From NCBI RefSeq assembly GCF_013401515.1, contig NZ_CP058529.1, forward strand, positions 372,001 through 436,000: a DNA stretch of 64,000 bases. The letters run 5' to 3'. This document shows positions 49,696-58,586 of the stretch, piece after piece. The stretch's first letter is position 1. Each line of letters opens with the position of its first letter. A program made the translations under genes and the position numbers. The notes below the pieces were generated by a model. That model ran no database searches and had not been told where the DNA came from. It saw only the letters and a program-made list of their open reading frames with translations. This DNA is from Halorarum halophilum. Lineage in GTDB: Archaea > Halobacteriota > Halobacteria > Halobacteriales > Haloferacaceae.

Positions 49696-52182
49696 ATGGA
49701 GTACTACGAGGCGGCGAACTTCCTCTTCGACCTCCGCCGCTTCCAGGTCAAGCCGGGCACCGAGTCGGTGCGAGACCTGCTGGCGCACCTCGGTGATCCG
49801 CACGAGGACGTGGACTTCGTGCAGGTCGCGGGGTCGAACGGGAAGGGGAGCGTCGCGCGGATGGTCGAGTCCGTCCTCCGCGCGGACGGGCGGACCGTCG
49901 GCCTCTACACGTCACCGCACTTCGAGGACCTCCGCGAGCGGATCCGGGTCGACGGCCGGAAGGTCCCGCGACGCGAGGTCACGGCGTTCGTCGAGGAGGC
50001 GAAGCCGTGGCTGATCGAGCGCGCGGCCGACGGCGAGCCGCTGACGTTCTTCGAGGTCGTCACCGCGCTGGCAGTCTGGCGGTTCGGCCGCGCCGACGTC
50101 GACGTGGCGGTGCTGGAGGTCGGGATGGGCGGGGAACTCGACGCGACGAGCGTCGTCGACCCGGTCGCCGCGTGCGTGACGAACGTCGCGCTCGAACACA
50201 CGAGCGTCCTCGGGGACACGGTCGAGGAGATCGCCGAGACGAAGGCGAAGGTGGCGCCGGCCGACGCGCCGCTCGTCACCGCCACGGACGGGGTCGCCCT
50301 CGAGACGGTCCGCGAGGTGGCCGGCGACGTGGTGACCGTCGGGGACCAGGGTAGCGACGCGGACGTGACCGCCGAGTACGGCGGCGCGGTGAGCCACCAG
50401 GAGTCGCGCGTGTCGCTCGCAGGCGACGACTGGGCTGTCGACTCCCGGATTCCGCTGCTCGGCGCCTACCAGGCTGCCAACGCCGGGGTCGCCGCCGCGC
50501 TCGTCCGACAACTCGGCGTCACCGACGGGGGGACCCTCGGTCGGGGGCTCCGGAACGCCCACTGGCCGGGCCGCTTCGAGGTGATGGAGACCGGCCCATT
50601 CGTCGTCCTCGACGGCGCGCACAACCCCGGTGCGTGTGCGACGCTCTCGGCCACGCTGGCCGAACTCGACTTCGAGGCGCTCCACCTCGTCTTCGGCGCC
50701 ATGCACGACAAGGACCACGACGAGATGGTCGAGGCCCTCCCCGATCCCGACACCGTCCGGACGTGCGCCCCGACGCTCGACAGGGCCGAGGACCCCGAGG
50801 TCCTCGCGGAGGTGTTCCGACGCAGGACCGACGCCGCGGTGACGGCCGACTCGTCGGTCCCGGACGCGCTTCGGGCCGCCAGGGAATCGGCCGACCCGGG
50901 CGACTGCGTGCTCCTCACCGGCTCGCTGTTCTGCGTCGCGGAAGCGCGCACGGAGTGGACCCGGACCGGGATCCGGAAGGACGTGGAGTCGGCGGCGGAG
51001 GCCCGCTCGGTGCTCCGCGAGGCGAACGTCACGGAGGCCGGCGTCGAGCGGATGGGCGGGAAGGCAGTTCACCGCGTCGTCGAGACTCGCGTATCGGCGC
51101 GCCAAGCGGAGTACCTCAAACAGGAGCTGCTCGCGCTCGGCGGGGAGTGCGCCACTCCTGGGCTCGACAGCGACGGGGAACTCCACGACGTGGTGTTGAT
51201 GGGCACCGATCGACAGTTCCGCTCGCTCGCCCGCGCGCTGGACGACCAGGGGATAGGGTTGCCGGCGGTCGGCGAACACGTCCGCGACTGGCTCGAGTTC
51301 GACGAGGAGTCCGCCTCGCGGGGGTATCCCTGGGAGGACGGCACGGCGGTGATGGGCGTCCTGAACGTCACGCCCGACTCCTTCCACGACGGCGGGGAGT
51401 TCTTCGATCCCGCGGACGCGCTGGCCCGCGCGGAACGGCTCGTCGAGGCCGGCGCGGACATCGTCGACGTCGGCGGGGAGAGCACGCGTCCGGGCGCCGA
51501 GACCGTGCCCGTCGACGAGGAAATCGACCGCATCGTCCCGGTCATCGAGGCCGTCGCGGACGCCGACGCGCTCGTCTCGGTCGACACGCGGAAGGCGGCG
51601 GTCGCGGAGGCCGCGCTCGACGCGGGGGCGGACGTCCTCAACGACGTGACCGGGCTGGAGGACCCGGAGATGCGCTTCCTCGCTGCCGAGCGCGACGTGC
51701 CCGTCATCGTGATGCACAGCATCGACGCGCCGGTCGACCCGACCACCGAGGTGGAGTACGACGACGTGGTCGAGGACGTGATCGACCAGCTCAGCGAGCG
51801 CGTCCTGCTCGCGGAGAAGGCGGGCATCCCGCGAGAGAACGTGATCGTCGACCCCGGGATCGGCTTCGGGAAGTCGAGGCGGGAGAACTTCGAGATCCTC
51901 GGGCGGGTCGACGAGTTCCACGCGCTCGGCTGCCCGGTGCTCGTCGGCCACTCGCACAAGTCGATGTTCGAATTGGTCGGCGGTGAGGCGGGCGACGCGG
52001 GTGCCGAGACGGTGGCGGGGACCGCGCTCGCGGCGGCCAACGGCGCCGACATCGTCCGGGTGCACGACGTCGAGGAGAACGTCCGAGCAGTTCGGATCGC
52101 GGAGGCCGTGAGCGACCCGGATGGGTTCGACACGCCCGACGGATCCGACGGGTCTCCCCGCTCCGAGGGGCCGGAGCCGTGA
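49696..52182 (+). CDS. folCP: Fused folylpolyglutamate/dihydrofolate synthase and dihydropteroate synthase
   Basis: An 828-residue bifunctional protein. Residues about 1-420 are a FolC: VAGSNGKGSVARM P-loop near 45, YTSPHFEDLRERI, VALEHTSVLGDTVEEIAETKA and LDGAHNPGA. Residues about 545-800 are FolP: MGVLNVTPDSFHDGG, VDVGGESTRPGAE, NDVTGLEDPEM, VIVMHS, DPGIGFGKSR and GHSHKSM. About 110 residues of linker (435-545) join them. This FolC-FolP fusion is known in haloarchaea (H. volcanii). Its stop overlaps rnp3 by 4 nt. Confidence 0.94.
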   Translation: MEYYEAANFLFDLRRFQVKPGTESVRDLLAHLGDPHEDVDFVQVAGSNGKGSVARMVESVLRADGRTVGLYTSPHFEDLRERIRVDGRKVPRREVTAFVEEAKPWLIERAADGEPLTFFEVVTALAVWRFGRADVDVAVLEVGMGGELDATSVVDPVAACVTNVALEHTSVLGDTVEEIAETKAKVAPADAPLVTATDGVALETVREVAGDVVTVGDQGSDADVTAEYGGAVSHQESRVSLAGDDWAVDSRIPLLGAYQAANAGVAAALVRQLGVTDGGTLGRGLRNAHWPGRFEVMETGPFVVLDGAHNPGACATLSATLAELDFEALHLVFGAMHDKDHDEMVEALPDPDTVRTCAPTLDRAEDPEVLAEVFRRRTDAAVTADSSVPDALRAARESADPGDCVLLTGSLFCVAEARTEWTRTGIRKDVESAAEARSVLREANVTEAGVERMGGKAVHRVVETRVSARQAEYLKQELLALGGECATPGLDSDGELHDVVLMGTDRQFRSLARALDDQGIGLPAVGEHVRDWLEFDEESASRGYPWEDGTAVMGVLNVTPDSFHDGGEFFDPADALARAERLVEAGADIVDVGGESTRPGAETVPVDEEIDRIVPVIEAVADADALVSVDTRKAAVAEAALDAGADVLNDVTGLEDPEMRFLAAERDVPVIVMHSIDAPVDPTTEVEYDDVVEDVIDQLSERVLLAEKAGIPRENVIVDPGIGFGKSRRENFEILGRVDEFHALGCPVLVGHSHKSMFELVGGEAGDAGAETVAGTALAAANGADIVRVHDVEENVRAVRIAEAVSDPDGFDTPDGSDGSPRSEGPEP

Positions 52183-52901
52183 CCGACGCTCCGCCGTACG
52201 AGGCCGTGTTCGCCCACCCCGACGGCGACGCGACCGTCGGGCGCTACGCCCGGACGGCCCGCGAGTACGGCTTCGGGGGCGTCGTTGTCCGGACGCGGAC
52301 GGCCGAGTTCGACGCGGAGGCGCTCGCCGGGACCACCGGCGTCGACGTCGTGCCGGCAGTCGAGATCGTCGCCGACGACCCACCCTCCGCGAGCGGGAGC
52401 GTCGGCAACTTCCGACCCGACTTCCCGCTCGTGCTGGTCCGAGGTGGCACGAACGCGCTCAACCGGTTCGCGGTCGAGCAGGACCGCGTGGACGTGCTCG
52501 CCCGGCCGATGGAGGGCGACGGCGACTTCAACCACGTGCTCGCGAAGGCCGCGAGGGAGTACGGGACCCGGGTCGAGTTCGACCTCGGCCCCGTGCTCCG
52601 GGAGTCCGGCGGGTCGCGGGTTCGGGCGCTGAAGGACCTCCGGAAGCTCCGGGAGCTCGTGACCCAGTACGACGCGCCGTTCGTGGTGAGCGCCCGGCCG
52701 TCCTCGCACCTCGAACTGCGCGCGCCGCGGGAACTCGTGGCCGTGGGGCGGGAGGTCGGTTTCACGGTCGAGCAGGTCCGGACCGGCCTCGCCGAGTGGG
52801 GTCGACTCGCCGAGCGAAATCGCGACCGACTCTCCGAGGAGTTCATTTCCCCCGGGGTCGAACGGGGCAGGTATGAAGGGGACGATCGAGGAGCACGCTG
52901 A
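52179..52901 (+). CDS. rnp3: Ribonuclease P protein component 3 (Rpp30/p30)
   Basis: A 240-residue TIM-barrel-like protein: YEAVFAHPDGD at the start, YGFGGVVVRTR, FPLVLVRGGTNALNRFAVEQDRVDVLARPM, and the PHP-type FVVSARPSSHLELRAPREL. It is the archaeal Rpp30 subunit that supports the RNase P RNA in tRNA 5' processing. It overlaps folCP by 4 nt and the methyltransferase by 29 nt. Confidence 0.9.
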   Translation: MTDAPPYEAVFAHPDGDATVGRYARTAREYGFGGVVVRTRTAEFDAEALAGTTGVDVVPAVEIVADDPPSASGSVGNFRPDFPLVLVRGGTNALNRFAVEQDRVDVLARPMEGDGDFNHVLAKAAREYGTRVEFDLGPVLRESGGSRVRALKDLRKLRELVTQYDAPFVVSARPSSHLELRAPRELVAVGREVGFTVEQVRTGLAEWGRLAERNRDRLSEEFISPGVERGRYEGDDRGAR

Positions 52902-53529
52902 GCGCTTCTCGGAGATCGCGGCGGAGTACGACGACGACAAGACGCCCGAGTACGAGGCGTGCGCCGGGCTCGTGGTGAAACGGGCGCGGCCGAACGGGAC
53001 GGATACCGTGCTCGATCTCGGCTGCGGGACCGGCGCAATCGCGCTGGCGCTCGCGGAGGACGCCGAGCGCGTCGTCGGGCGCGACATCAGCGAGGGGATG
53101 CTCGCGGAAGCGCGCCGGAAGGCGGAGGAACGCGGGCTCGGGAACGTCGAGTTCGGCGAGGGGGAGTTCCGCGAACCGAACTACGACGGGCCGGCGAACG
53201 TCGTCACGTCCAACTTCGCGTTACACCACCTGAGCGAGGCAGAGAAGCGGGAGACGATCGAGACGATCGCGGGCCTCGACGGCGGGCAGTCCCCCTCGCG
53301 GACGTCGTCCGTCGGCCCGCGACGGGTCGTGCTGGGCGACGTGATGTTCTTCGGCTCGCCCGACCCGGACGAGCCGTTCTACAGCCCCGAGGTCGACGAC
53401 CCGTCCACGGTCGGCTCCCTCGTGGAGATGTTCACGAGCGTCGGCTACGCGGTCACGAAGGTGGACAGAGTACACGACCAGGTCGGTGTCATCACGGCCG
53501 AGCGTGTGCTCGCGAGCGGGCAGGAGTAG
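52873..53529 (+). CDS. Class I SAM-dependent methyltransferase
   Basis: A 218-residue protein. Motif I is VLDLGCGTGAIALALAEDAERVVGRDISEGML near residue 45. Motif IV region is VTSNFALHHLSEAEKRETIETIAGL, then RVVLGDVMFFGSPDPDEPFYSPEVDD. The substrate is unknown. It lies between two RNase P protein genes, overlapping rnp3 by 29 nt; cotranscription is likely. An unusual Ser/Gly/Pro insert (GGQSPSRTSSVGP) interrupts the strand after the helix. Confidence 0.85.
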   Translation: MKGTIEEHAERFSEIAAEYDDDKTPEYEACAGLVVKRARPNGTDTVLDLGCGTGAIALALAEDAERVVGRDISEGMLAEARRKAEERGLGNVEFGEGEFREPNYDGPANVVTSNFALHHLSEAEKRETIETIAGLDGGQSPSRTSSVGPRRVVLGDVMFFGSPDPDEPFYSPEVDDPSTVGSLVEMFTSVGYAVTKVDRVHDQVGVITAERVLASGQE

Positions 53530-53582
53530 CCCGAGGCGACCAGTACGGTACGGACGAGAACGACGCAACCGGAATCCCACCG

Positions 53583-54065
53583 ATGAAACACCTCCCCAAG
53601 CACATCAGGCCCAGGTGGCGCTACCTGGCCGTCGGCATCGAGGCGTGGCCCGACGCCACGCTCGCGCGCGGGTCGTTCCAGCGGCAAGTGTGGTACTCGG
53701 CCCAGAACCTCCTCGGCGACCCGGGGAGCGCCGACGCCGACCTCACGGTCGTCCGCTTCCGGTTCGCGGACGGGACGGGCGAGGCGCTGGTCCGGACGCG
53801 CCGGGACGAGGTCGACGCCGCCAGGGCCACGCTGGCCTGCGTCGACGAGGTGGACGGCGACGCGGTGGGCCTTCGCGTGCGGGGGGTCTCGGGGACGATA
53901 CGGGCCTGTGAGGAAAGGTATTTAGGACGCGCGGGCGGAACCGTTGACGAGAGAGACGTCGTGTTCGAAAGCGAGCCCCGGCACGGTCACGTGCGGGACG
54001 GCGCGGTCGACGTCGAGACGCCGTCGGGGTTCGTGGCTGCGATCGACGAGGACATCTCACAGTAA
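53583..54065 (+). CDS. rnp2: Ribonuclease P protein component 2 (Pop5/Rpp14)
   Basis: A 160-residue protein: MKHLPKHIRPRWRYLAVGIEAWPDATLARGSFQRQVWYSAQNLLGD is the Pop5/Rpp14 start, and TVVRFRFADGTGEALVRTRRDEVDAARATLACV follows. It partners with Rpp30 in RNase P. The C-terminal 40 residues are acidic and extend past the family core. The gap to psmA is 4 nt. A TATTTAGG motif inside this gene (53919-53926) could be an internal promoter for psmA. Confidence 0.88.
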   Translation: MKHLPKHIRPRWRYLAVGIEAWPDATLARGSFQRQVWYSAQNLLGDPGSADADLTVVRFRFADGTGEALVRTRRDEVDAARATLACVDEVDGDAVGLRVRGVSGTIRACEERYLGRAGGTVDERDVVFESEPRHGHVRDGAVDVETPSGFVAAIDEDISQ

Positions 54066-54069
54066 TATC

Positions 54070-54849
54070 ATGCAGGGTCAAGCCCAACAGCAGGCGTACG
54101 ACCGGGGTATCACCATCTTCTCCCCGGACGGTCGCCTCTACCAGGTCGAGTACGCGCGCGAAGCGGTCAAGCGAGGCACGGCGAGCATCGGCGTCCGGAC
54201 CGATGAGGGGGTCGTGCTCGCGGCGGACAAGCGGTCGCGCTCCCCGCTGATGGAGCCGGCGTCCGTCGAGAAGCTCCACAAGGCCGACGACCACGTCGGC
54301 ATCGCCTCCGCCGGCCACGTGGCCGACGCCCGACAGCTCATCGACTTCGCCCGCCGCCAGGCGCAGGTGAACCGCCTCCGCTACGGCGAACCGATGGGAA
54401 TCGAGACGCTGACGAAGACGATCACCGACCACATCCAGCAGTACACCCAGGTCGGGGGCGCGCGCCCGTTCGGCGTCGCGCTCATCATCGGCGGCATCGA
54501 GAACGGTCGGCCCCGCCTGTTCGAGACGGACCCCTCGGGGACGCCCTACGAGTGGAAGGCGCTCTCCATCGGCGCCAACCGCACGGACGTCCGCGACTAC
54601 CTAGAGGAGGGGTACGAGGACGAACTGGGGCTCGAGGACGGGATCGAACTCGCGCTCGGCGCGCTCGCCGAAGCGAACGAGGAGGGGCTCGAACCGGAGG
54701 GCGTCGGCCTCGCGACGATCGAGGCCGAGGAGCCACAGTACGTCGACCACGGCGTCGAGCGCATCGAGGGCTACCTCTCGGAGTTCGGCTACCTCGCCGA
54801 GGACGCCGAGGAGTCCGAGGACGACGACGGCTCCGAGGAAGCCGAGTAG
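54070..54849 (+). CDS. psmA: Proteasome alpha subunit
   Basis: A 259-residue protein with the alpha signature AYDRGITIFSPDGRLYQVEYAREAV at residues 9-33, then VLAADKRSRSPLMEPASVEKLHKADDHVGIASAGHVADARQL and GARPFGVALIIGG. The outer ring of the 20S proteasome; it gates entry and binds PAN ATPases. The C-terminal 20 residues are an acidic tail, usual in haloarchaea. It follows rnp2 by 4 nt, as in the archaeal superoperon, but exosome genes do not follow. Confidence 0.95.
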   Translation: MQGQAQQQAYDRGITIFSPDGRLYQVEYAREAVKRGTASIGVRTDEGVVLAADKRSRSPLMEPASVEKLHKADDHVGIASAGHVADARQLIDFARRQAQVNRLRYGEPMGIETLTKTITDHIQQYTQVGGARPFGVALIIGGIENGRPRLFETDPSGTPYEWKALSIGANRTDVRDYLEEGYEDELGLEDGIELALGALAEANEEGLEPEGVGLATIEAEEPQYVDHGVERIEGYLSEFGYLAEDAEESEDDDGSEEAE

Positions 54850-54913
54850 TCGGCCCCGTCACGGTTTCGCATGGGACCGTTCCATTGACGGTCCCCCCAC
54901 GATACGTCCGCGC

Positions 54914-55357
54914 GTGAGCTACGAACTCAGGGAGGGTCCGCCGTCGGTCGAAGACTTCCAGCACCTCCGCTCCGCGGCGGACATGACCGCTCGTCCCCGC
55001 GAGGGCGTCGAACGCGGCCTGCCGAACAGCGTCTACGCCGTCCACGTCGCCGCTGTCCCCGACGAGGGGGAGGCACCCGGAAGCGAGGGAACACGGTCAG
55101 CGGAGACCGTCGGGATGGCTCGCGTCGTCGGCGACGGCGGTTCCGTCTACCACGTCTGCGACATGGCGGTCCACCCGGCCCATCAGGGTCGCGGGCTCGG
55201 AACGAAACTGATGGACGCGGTGATGGCGTTCGTCGAGGTGGACGCGCCGCCCGGCTCCTACGTGAACCTCATGGCGGACGTCGACGGGTTCTACGAGCGG
55301 TTCGGCTTCGCGGAGACGCGCCCCGCGTCGAAGGGGATGTTCTACCGGGTCGAGTGA
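54914..55357 (+). CDS. GNAT-family N-acetyltransferase
   Basis: A 147-residue protein. The acetyl-CoA-binding loop MAVHPAHQGRGLGTKLMDAVMAFVE is clear near residue 87; the last strand is FYERFGFAETRP. It begins with GTG at 54914, which matches the usual MSYELREGPPSVEDF start. The substrate is unknown. It stands 64 nt after psmA on the same strand. Confidence 0.88.
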   Translation: MSYELREGPPSVEDFQHLRSAADMTARPREGVERGLPNSVYAVHVAAVPDEGEAPGSEGTRSAETVGMARVVGDGGSVYHVCDMAVHPAHQGRGLGTKLMDAVMAFVEVDAPPGSYVNLMADVDGFYERFGFAETRPASKGMFYRVE

Positions 55358-55468
55358 GACAGGTCCCCGATTCCGGTGCGGGTGCCAGGCGAACGGCGCG
55401 CCACAGTCGGCACAATCTTTACTCGGAATAGAAGAAACTATTTGGCGAAGTGGCCCCAACCTCGGCTC

Positions 55469-56530
55469 ATGAAAGCGATCGCGGTTCGGCGGGGGGAGAC
55501 GTCGCCGTCCCTCGTCGAGCACCCCCGACCGGAGCCGGGACCGGGAGAGGCGCTCGTACGGACTCTCCGCGTCGGCGTCGACGGGACCGACCACGGGGTG
55601 CTCGCAGGGGGACACGGGCAGTTCCCCGCCGGTGCGGAGCACATGGTGCTCGGACACGAGGCGGTCGGCGTCGTCGCGGACCCGAACGGGACCGGGTTCG
55701 AGGCGGGCGACGTCGTCGTCCCGACGGTGCGCCGGCAATCGAACGGCCCCAACGAGTACTTTGCGCGAGGCGAACCCGACATGGCGCCCGCCGGGGAGTA
55801 CGTCGAGCGGGGGATCGAGGGGGCACACGGGTTCATGGCCGAGTACTTCACCAGTCCGGCCGAGACCCTCGTCGAGGTCCCCTCAGCGTTCGCGGAGCTG
55901 GGGTTCCTGGTCGAGCCGATCTCGATCACCGTGAAGGCGATGGAGCACGCGAGGGCGTCCCGGTCGGCGTTCGACTGGTCGCCCGAGTCGGCGCTGGTGC
56001 TCGGCAACGGGAGTCTCGGCCTGCTCACGCTCGCCATGTTCCGGGAGCCGTTCGACCGGCTGTACTGTCTCGGGCGGCGGGACCGACCGGATCCGTCCAT
56101 CGAGCTCATCGAGGCGCTCGATGCGACGTACGTCGACTCGCGCGAGACGCCCGTGTCCGAGGTCGCGGACATGCACGAGGGGATGGACGTCGTGTACGAG
56201 GCGACCGGCTACCCGAAACACGCGTTCGAGTCGATCCGTGCGCTCGCACCGAACGGCGTGGCGGCGCTGCTCGGAGTCCCCGACCCGTGGACGTTCGAGA
56301 TCGACGGCGGCGCCCTGCACCGGGAACTCGTCCTCCACAACAAGGCGCTCGTCGGGTCGGTCAACTCGAACGTGGGTCACTTCGAGCGCGCGGTCGACAC
56401 GCTCGGCGACTTCCCCGGGTGGTTCCTTGACGACCTGGTGACCGGGGTGTACGGCATCGACGAGTTCGGGCAGGCCTTCGCGGACGACGACACCACTATC
56501 AAGGCGGCCGTGGAATTCGGCACGAGATGA
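55469..56530 (+). CDS. gdh: Glucose 1-dehydrogenase (zinc-dependent)
   Basis: A 353-residue medium-chain dehydrogenase. The catalytic zinc ligands follow the haloarchaeal GlcDH pattern: D38 in GVDGTDHG (replacing Cys), H63-E64 in GHEAVG, and E149 in VEPISI. The cofactor motif is LGNGSLGLL. It oxidises glucose to gluconolactone in the semiphosphorylative Entner-Doudoroff pathway, using NADP. The start at ATG 55469 is preferred over the upstream GTG. Its ATGA overlap with gfcR couples it to its likely regulator. Confidence 0.9.
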   Translation: MKAIAVRRGETSPSLVEHPRPEPGPGEALVRTLRVGVDGTDHGVLAGGHGQFPAGAEHMVLGHEAVGVVADPNGTGFEAGDVVVPTVRRQSNGPNEYFARGEPDMAPAGEYVERGIEGAHGFMAEYFTSPAETLVEVPSAFAELGFLVEPISITVKAMEHARASRSAFDWSPESALVLGNGSLGLLTLAMFREPFDRLYCLGRRDRPDPSIELIEALDATYVDSRETPVSEVADMHEGMDVVYEATGYPKHAFESIRALAPNGVAALLGVPDPWTFEIDGGALHRELVLHNKALVGSVNSNVGHFERAVDTLGDFPGWFLDDLVTGVYGIDEFGQAFADDDTTIKAAVEFGTR

Positions 56531-57177
56531 AGAACGTCGACGACCTGATCGAGGACGCGGCGGCGCTGGCGGAGCGCGGGCTCGCGAAGGGGGAGATCGC
56601 GGACGAACTGAACGTGTCGCGCGAGACGGCGTCGTGGCTCGTCGAACGCGCCGGCGCGACCACCGAGGGGAGTACCGTCCGGGACGAGTCCCGGCAGACA
56701 CAGCCGAGCGGGCCGAGCGACATCCACGTCGACTGGAGTACGATCGGACGCGACAGCCAGCGGCTCACCCACGTCGGCCGGGCGATGGCGGACCTGCTCG
56801 CGAAGGAGGGCGAGGACGTGGACCTCACCGTCGGCATCGAGAAGGCGGGGACGCCACTCGCGACGACGATCGCGCGCGAACTGGACACCGACCTCGCTGC
56901 GTACGCCCCCGCGAAGCACCAGTGGGAGGAGGGCGACATCGACGAGCGCGGCGGCGGCTTCTCCCGGAACTTCGCGACCATCCGGGACCGCGAGTGCTAC
57001 GTCGTCGACGACACGGTGACGAGCGGGACGACCCTCACCGAGACGGTCGAGGCGGTGAAGGAGGAGGGCGGCGACCCAGTTGCCTGCGGGGTCATCGTGG
57101 ACAAGCAGGGGCTCGAGGAAGTCGCCGGGGTCCCGGTCTACTCGCTCATCACCGTGGTGGGCGTCGGCCGCGACTGA
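56527..57177 (+). CDS. gfcR: Transcriptional activator of sugar catabolism GfcR (HTH-PRTase)
   Basis: A 216-residue protein. Residues 1-45 are a helix-turn-helix (LAKGEIADELNVSRETASWLVERAG); residues 60-216 resemble an orotate phosphoribosyltransferase with a PRPP loop CYVVDDTVTSGTTL. In Haloferax volcanii, GfcR (HVO_1082) is adjacent to glucose dehydrogenase and activates glucose/fructose degradation genes; the order is the same here. It overlaps gdh by 4 nt. Confidence 0.9.
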   Translation: MKNVDDLIEDAAALAERGLAKGEIADELNVSRETASWLVERAGATTEGSTVRDESRQTQPSGPSDIHVDWSTIGRDSQRLTHVGRAMADLLAKEGEDVDLTVGIEKAGTPLATTIARELDTDLAAYAPAKHQWEEGDIDERGGGFSRNFATIRDRECYVVDDTVTSGTTLTETVEAVKEEGGDPVACGVIVDKQGLEEVAGVPVYSLITVVGVGRD

Positions 57178-57283
57178 CCAGCGCCTGGGGGACGATGGGG
57201 GACGACTGTCCGGTTCGCTCGTCGCCACGTCGGGTCCGTTCAGCGGCGCAACGTCTTTGAGTCGGTGCCACCTACGAACGGGT

Positions 57284-57631
57284 ATGACGTTCCAACCCGA
57301 CGGCGAACTCTCCGCCGAGGACGCCCGTGGACGGGTCGACGAGGCCATCGCCGGTAACGACGTGGTGCTGTTCATGAAGGGGAACCGCCTGATGCCCCAG
57401 TGCGGCTACTCGAAACGGGCGCTCGAACTCATCTCGGCCCACGTCGAGGAGTTCGAGACGGTCGACGTCCTCCCGGCGCTCCCCGCGTACCGGGAGGCGC
57501 TCGAGGCAGAGAGCGGGTGGGAGACCATCCCGCAGACGTACGTCGACGGCGAGTTCGTCGGCGGGAGCGACATCCTCGCCGAACTCGAGGAACGAGGAGA
57601 GCTGGGTCGGACGCTCGCGGGCGAGGCGTGA
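57284..57631 (+). CDS. Monothiol glutaredoxin-like protein
   Basis: A 115-residue thioredoxin-fold protein: VVLFMKGNRLMPQCGYSKRALELI (one active Cys in PQCGYS in place of the usual CGFS), then PALPAYREALEAESGWETIPQTYVDGEFVGGSDILAELEERGEL. It is of the Grx4 type, implicated in iron-sulfur cluster transfer; haloarchaea use gamma-glutamylcysteine rather than glutathione. The ATG 57284. Confidence 0.88.
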   Translation: MTFQPDGELSAEDARGRVDEAIAGNDVVLFMKGNRLMPQCGYSKRALELISAHVEEFETVDVLPALPAYREALEAESGWETIPQTYVDGEFVGGSDILAELEERGELGRTLAGEA

Positions 57632-57784
57632 ACGAACGAACGGCTCCAGCGGTGGCGGTGAGGGCGACGACCGCATCGCCGCCGACCCCGCGAAACGTGT
57701 CCGAGTCATCGGGTGACCGGACGGCGAACCGCGTCCGGCCCGGGCCGTCGCCGGTCTCGGTCCCTTGCGTACGAGGGGCAGACC

Positions 57785-57790
57785 CTATAA
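57785..57790 (+). promoter_or_regulatory. TATA box upstream of the conserved haloarchaeal gene
   Basis: CTATAA in a GC-rich stretch, 80 nt before ATG 57870, implying a 5' leader of about 55 nt. The gap 57632-57869 shows nothing else. Confidence 0.4.
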
Positions 57791-57869
57791 GCCCGGGGCA
57801 CGTATCTACCGCCGAGCAGATTCCTGAACACGGTCCACACCGCCAATCCCCCACCTCTCGAACCCATCA

Positions 57870-58436
57870 ATGACAGGCCGCGTATACAGACTCCATTCGA
57901 CGCTCGAACTGCCACTCGAAGACGTGGAAGCCCACTTCGACGGGAACCCCGACCTCCCCGAGGGCGTCGAGGACGTGGACATCACCCGTCGGAACAACAC
58001 GCTCATCATCAAGGCCGTCGCCGAGGACGAGAGCCTGAGCAAGTACACGCCCACCGCTCAGCTCAAGGCCAGCGTCTCGGAGACGCGCGTGTACGAGGAG
58101 GAGCCTCCGAAGACCGGCGGGGGCTGGATGCAGGAGGAGGAGGAGGAGATCCCGAGCGAACTCGTGGAGTTCGCCTGCTTCAAGGGCGACCGCGAGACGG
58201 TGCTCCAGAACACCGCCCTCCAGTACCCGATGTTCGAGGTGCTGCGCGACATCGCACTCCTGTCGGAGAAGGGCACGCTCACCGCCATCACCGAGAAGGA
58301 CGGCGACCTCCGGGCGACCCGGATCGTCGAGGGCGAGGAGCGACCGGCGAGCGTGGAAGTCGTCGAGAGCCCGCGCAAGGACGGCGCCAACGGCGGCGGC
58401 GTCAACTGGCGCGACAACAAGTTCATCTCGGACTGA
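57870..58436 (+). CDS. Conserved haloarchaeal protein (DUF7110-like)
   Basis: A 188-residue soluble protein. The N-terminal 75 residues (MTGRVYRLHSTLELPLEDVEAHFDGNPDLPEGVEDVDITRRNNTLIIKAVAEDESLSKYTPTAQL-like pattern) form a small alpha/beta domain; an EEEEE loop follows, then helix ELVEFACFKGDRETVLQNTALQYPMFEVLRDIALLSEKGTL. I recall it as haloarchaea-specific, probably DUF7110. The function is unknown. High conservation of this family suggests a core role. Confidence 0.82.
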   Translation: MTGRVYRLHSTLELPLEDVEAHFDGNPDLPEGVEDVDITRRNNTLIIKAVAEDESLSKYTPTAQLKASVSETRVYEEEPPKTGGGWMQEEEEEIPSELVEFACFKGDRETVLQNTALQYPMFEVLRDIALLSEKGTLTAITEKDGDLRATRIVEGEERPASVEVVESPRKDGANGGGVNWRDNKFISD

Positions 58437-58586
58437 GGACACGTCGCCTGCCGTACTCCCGTTCTATACCAACCAGTTCCATCCCCAGTAGAATCGCTTC
58501 CACCGGTCTCGACTGCCGATTCGCCGTTCGACCAACACCGTCGATCGGATTTCATTGGCAGTCGAGACCGGTACCCGATCGAACCG

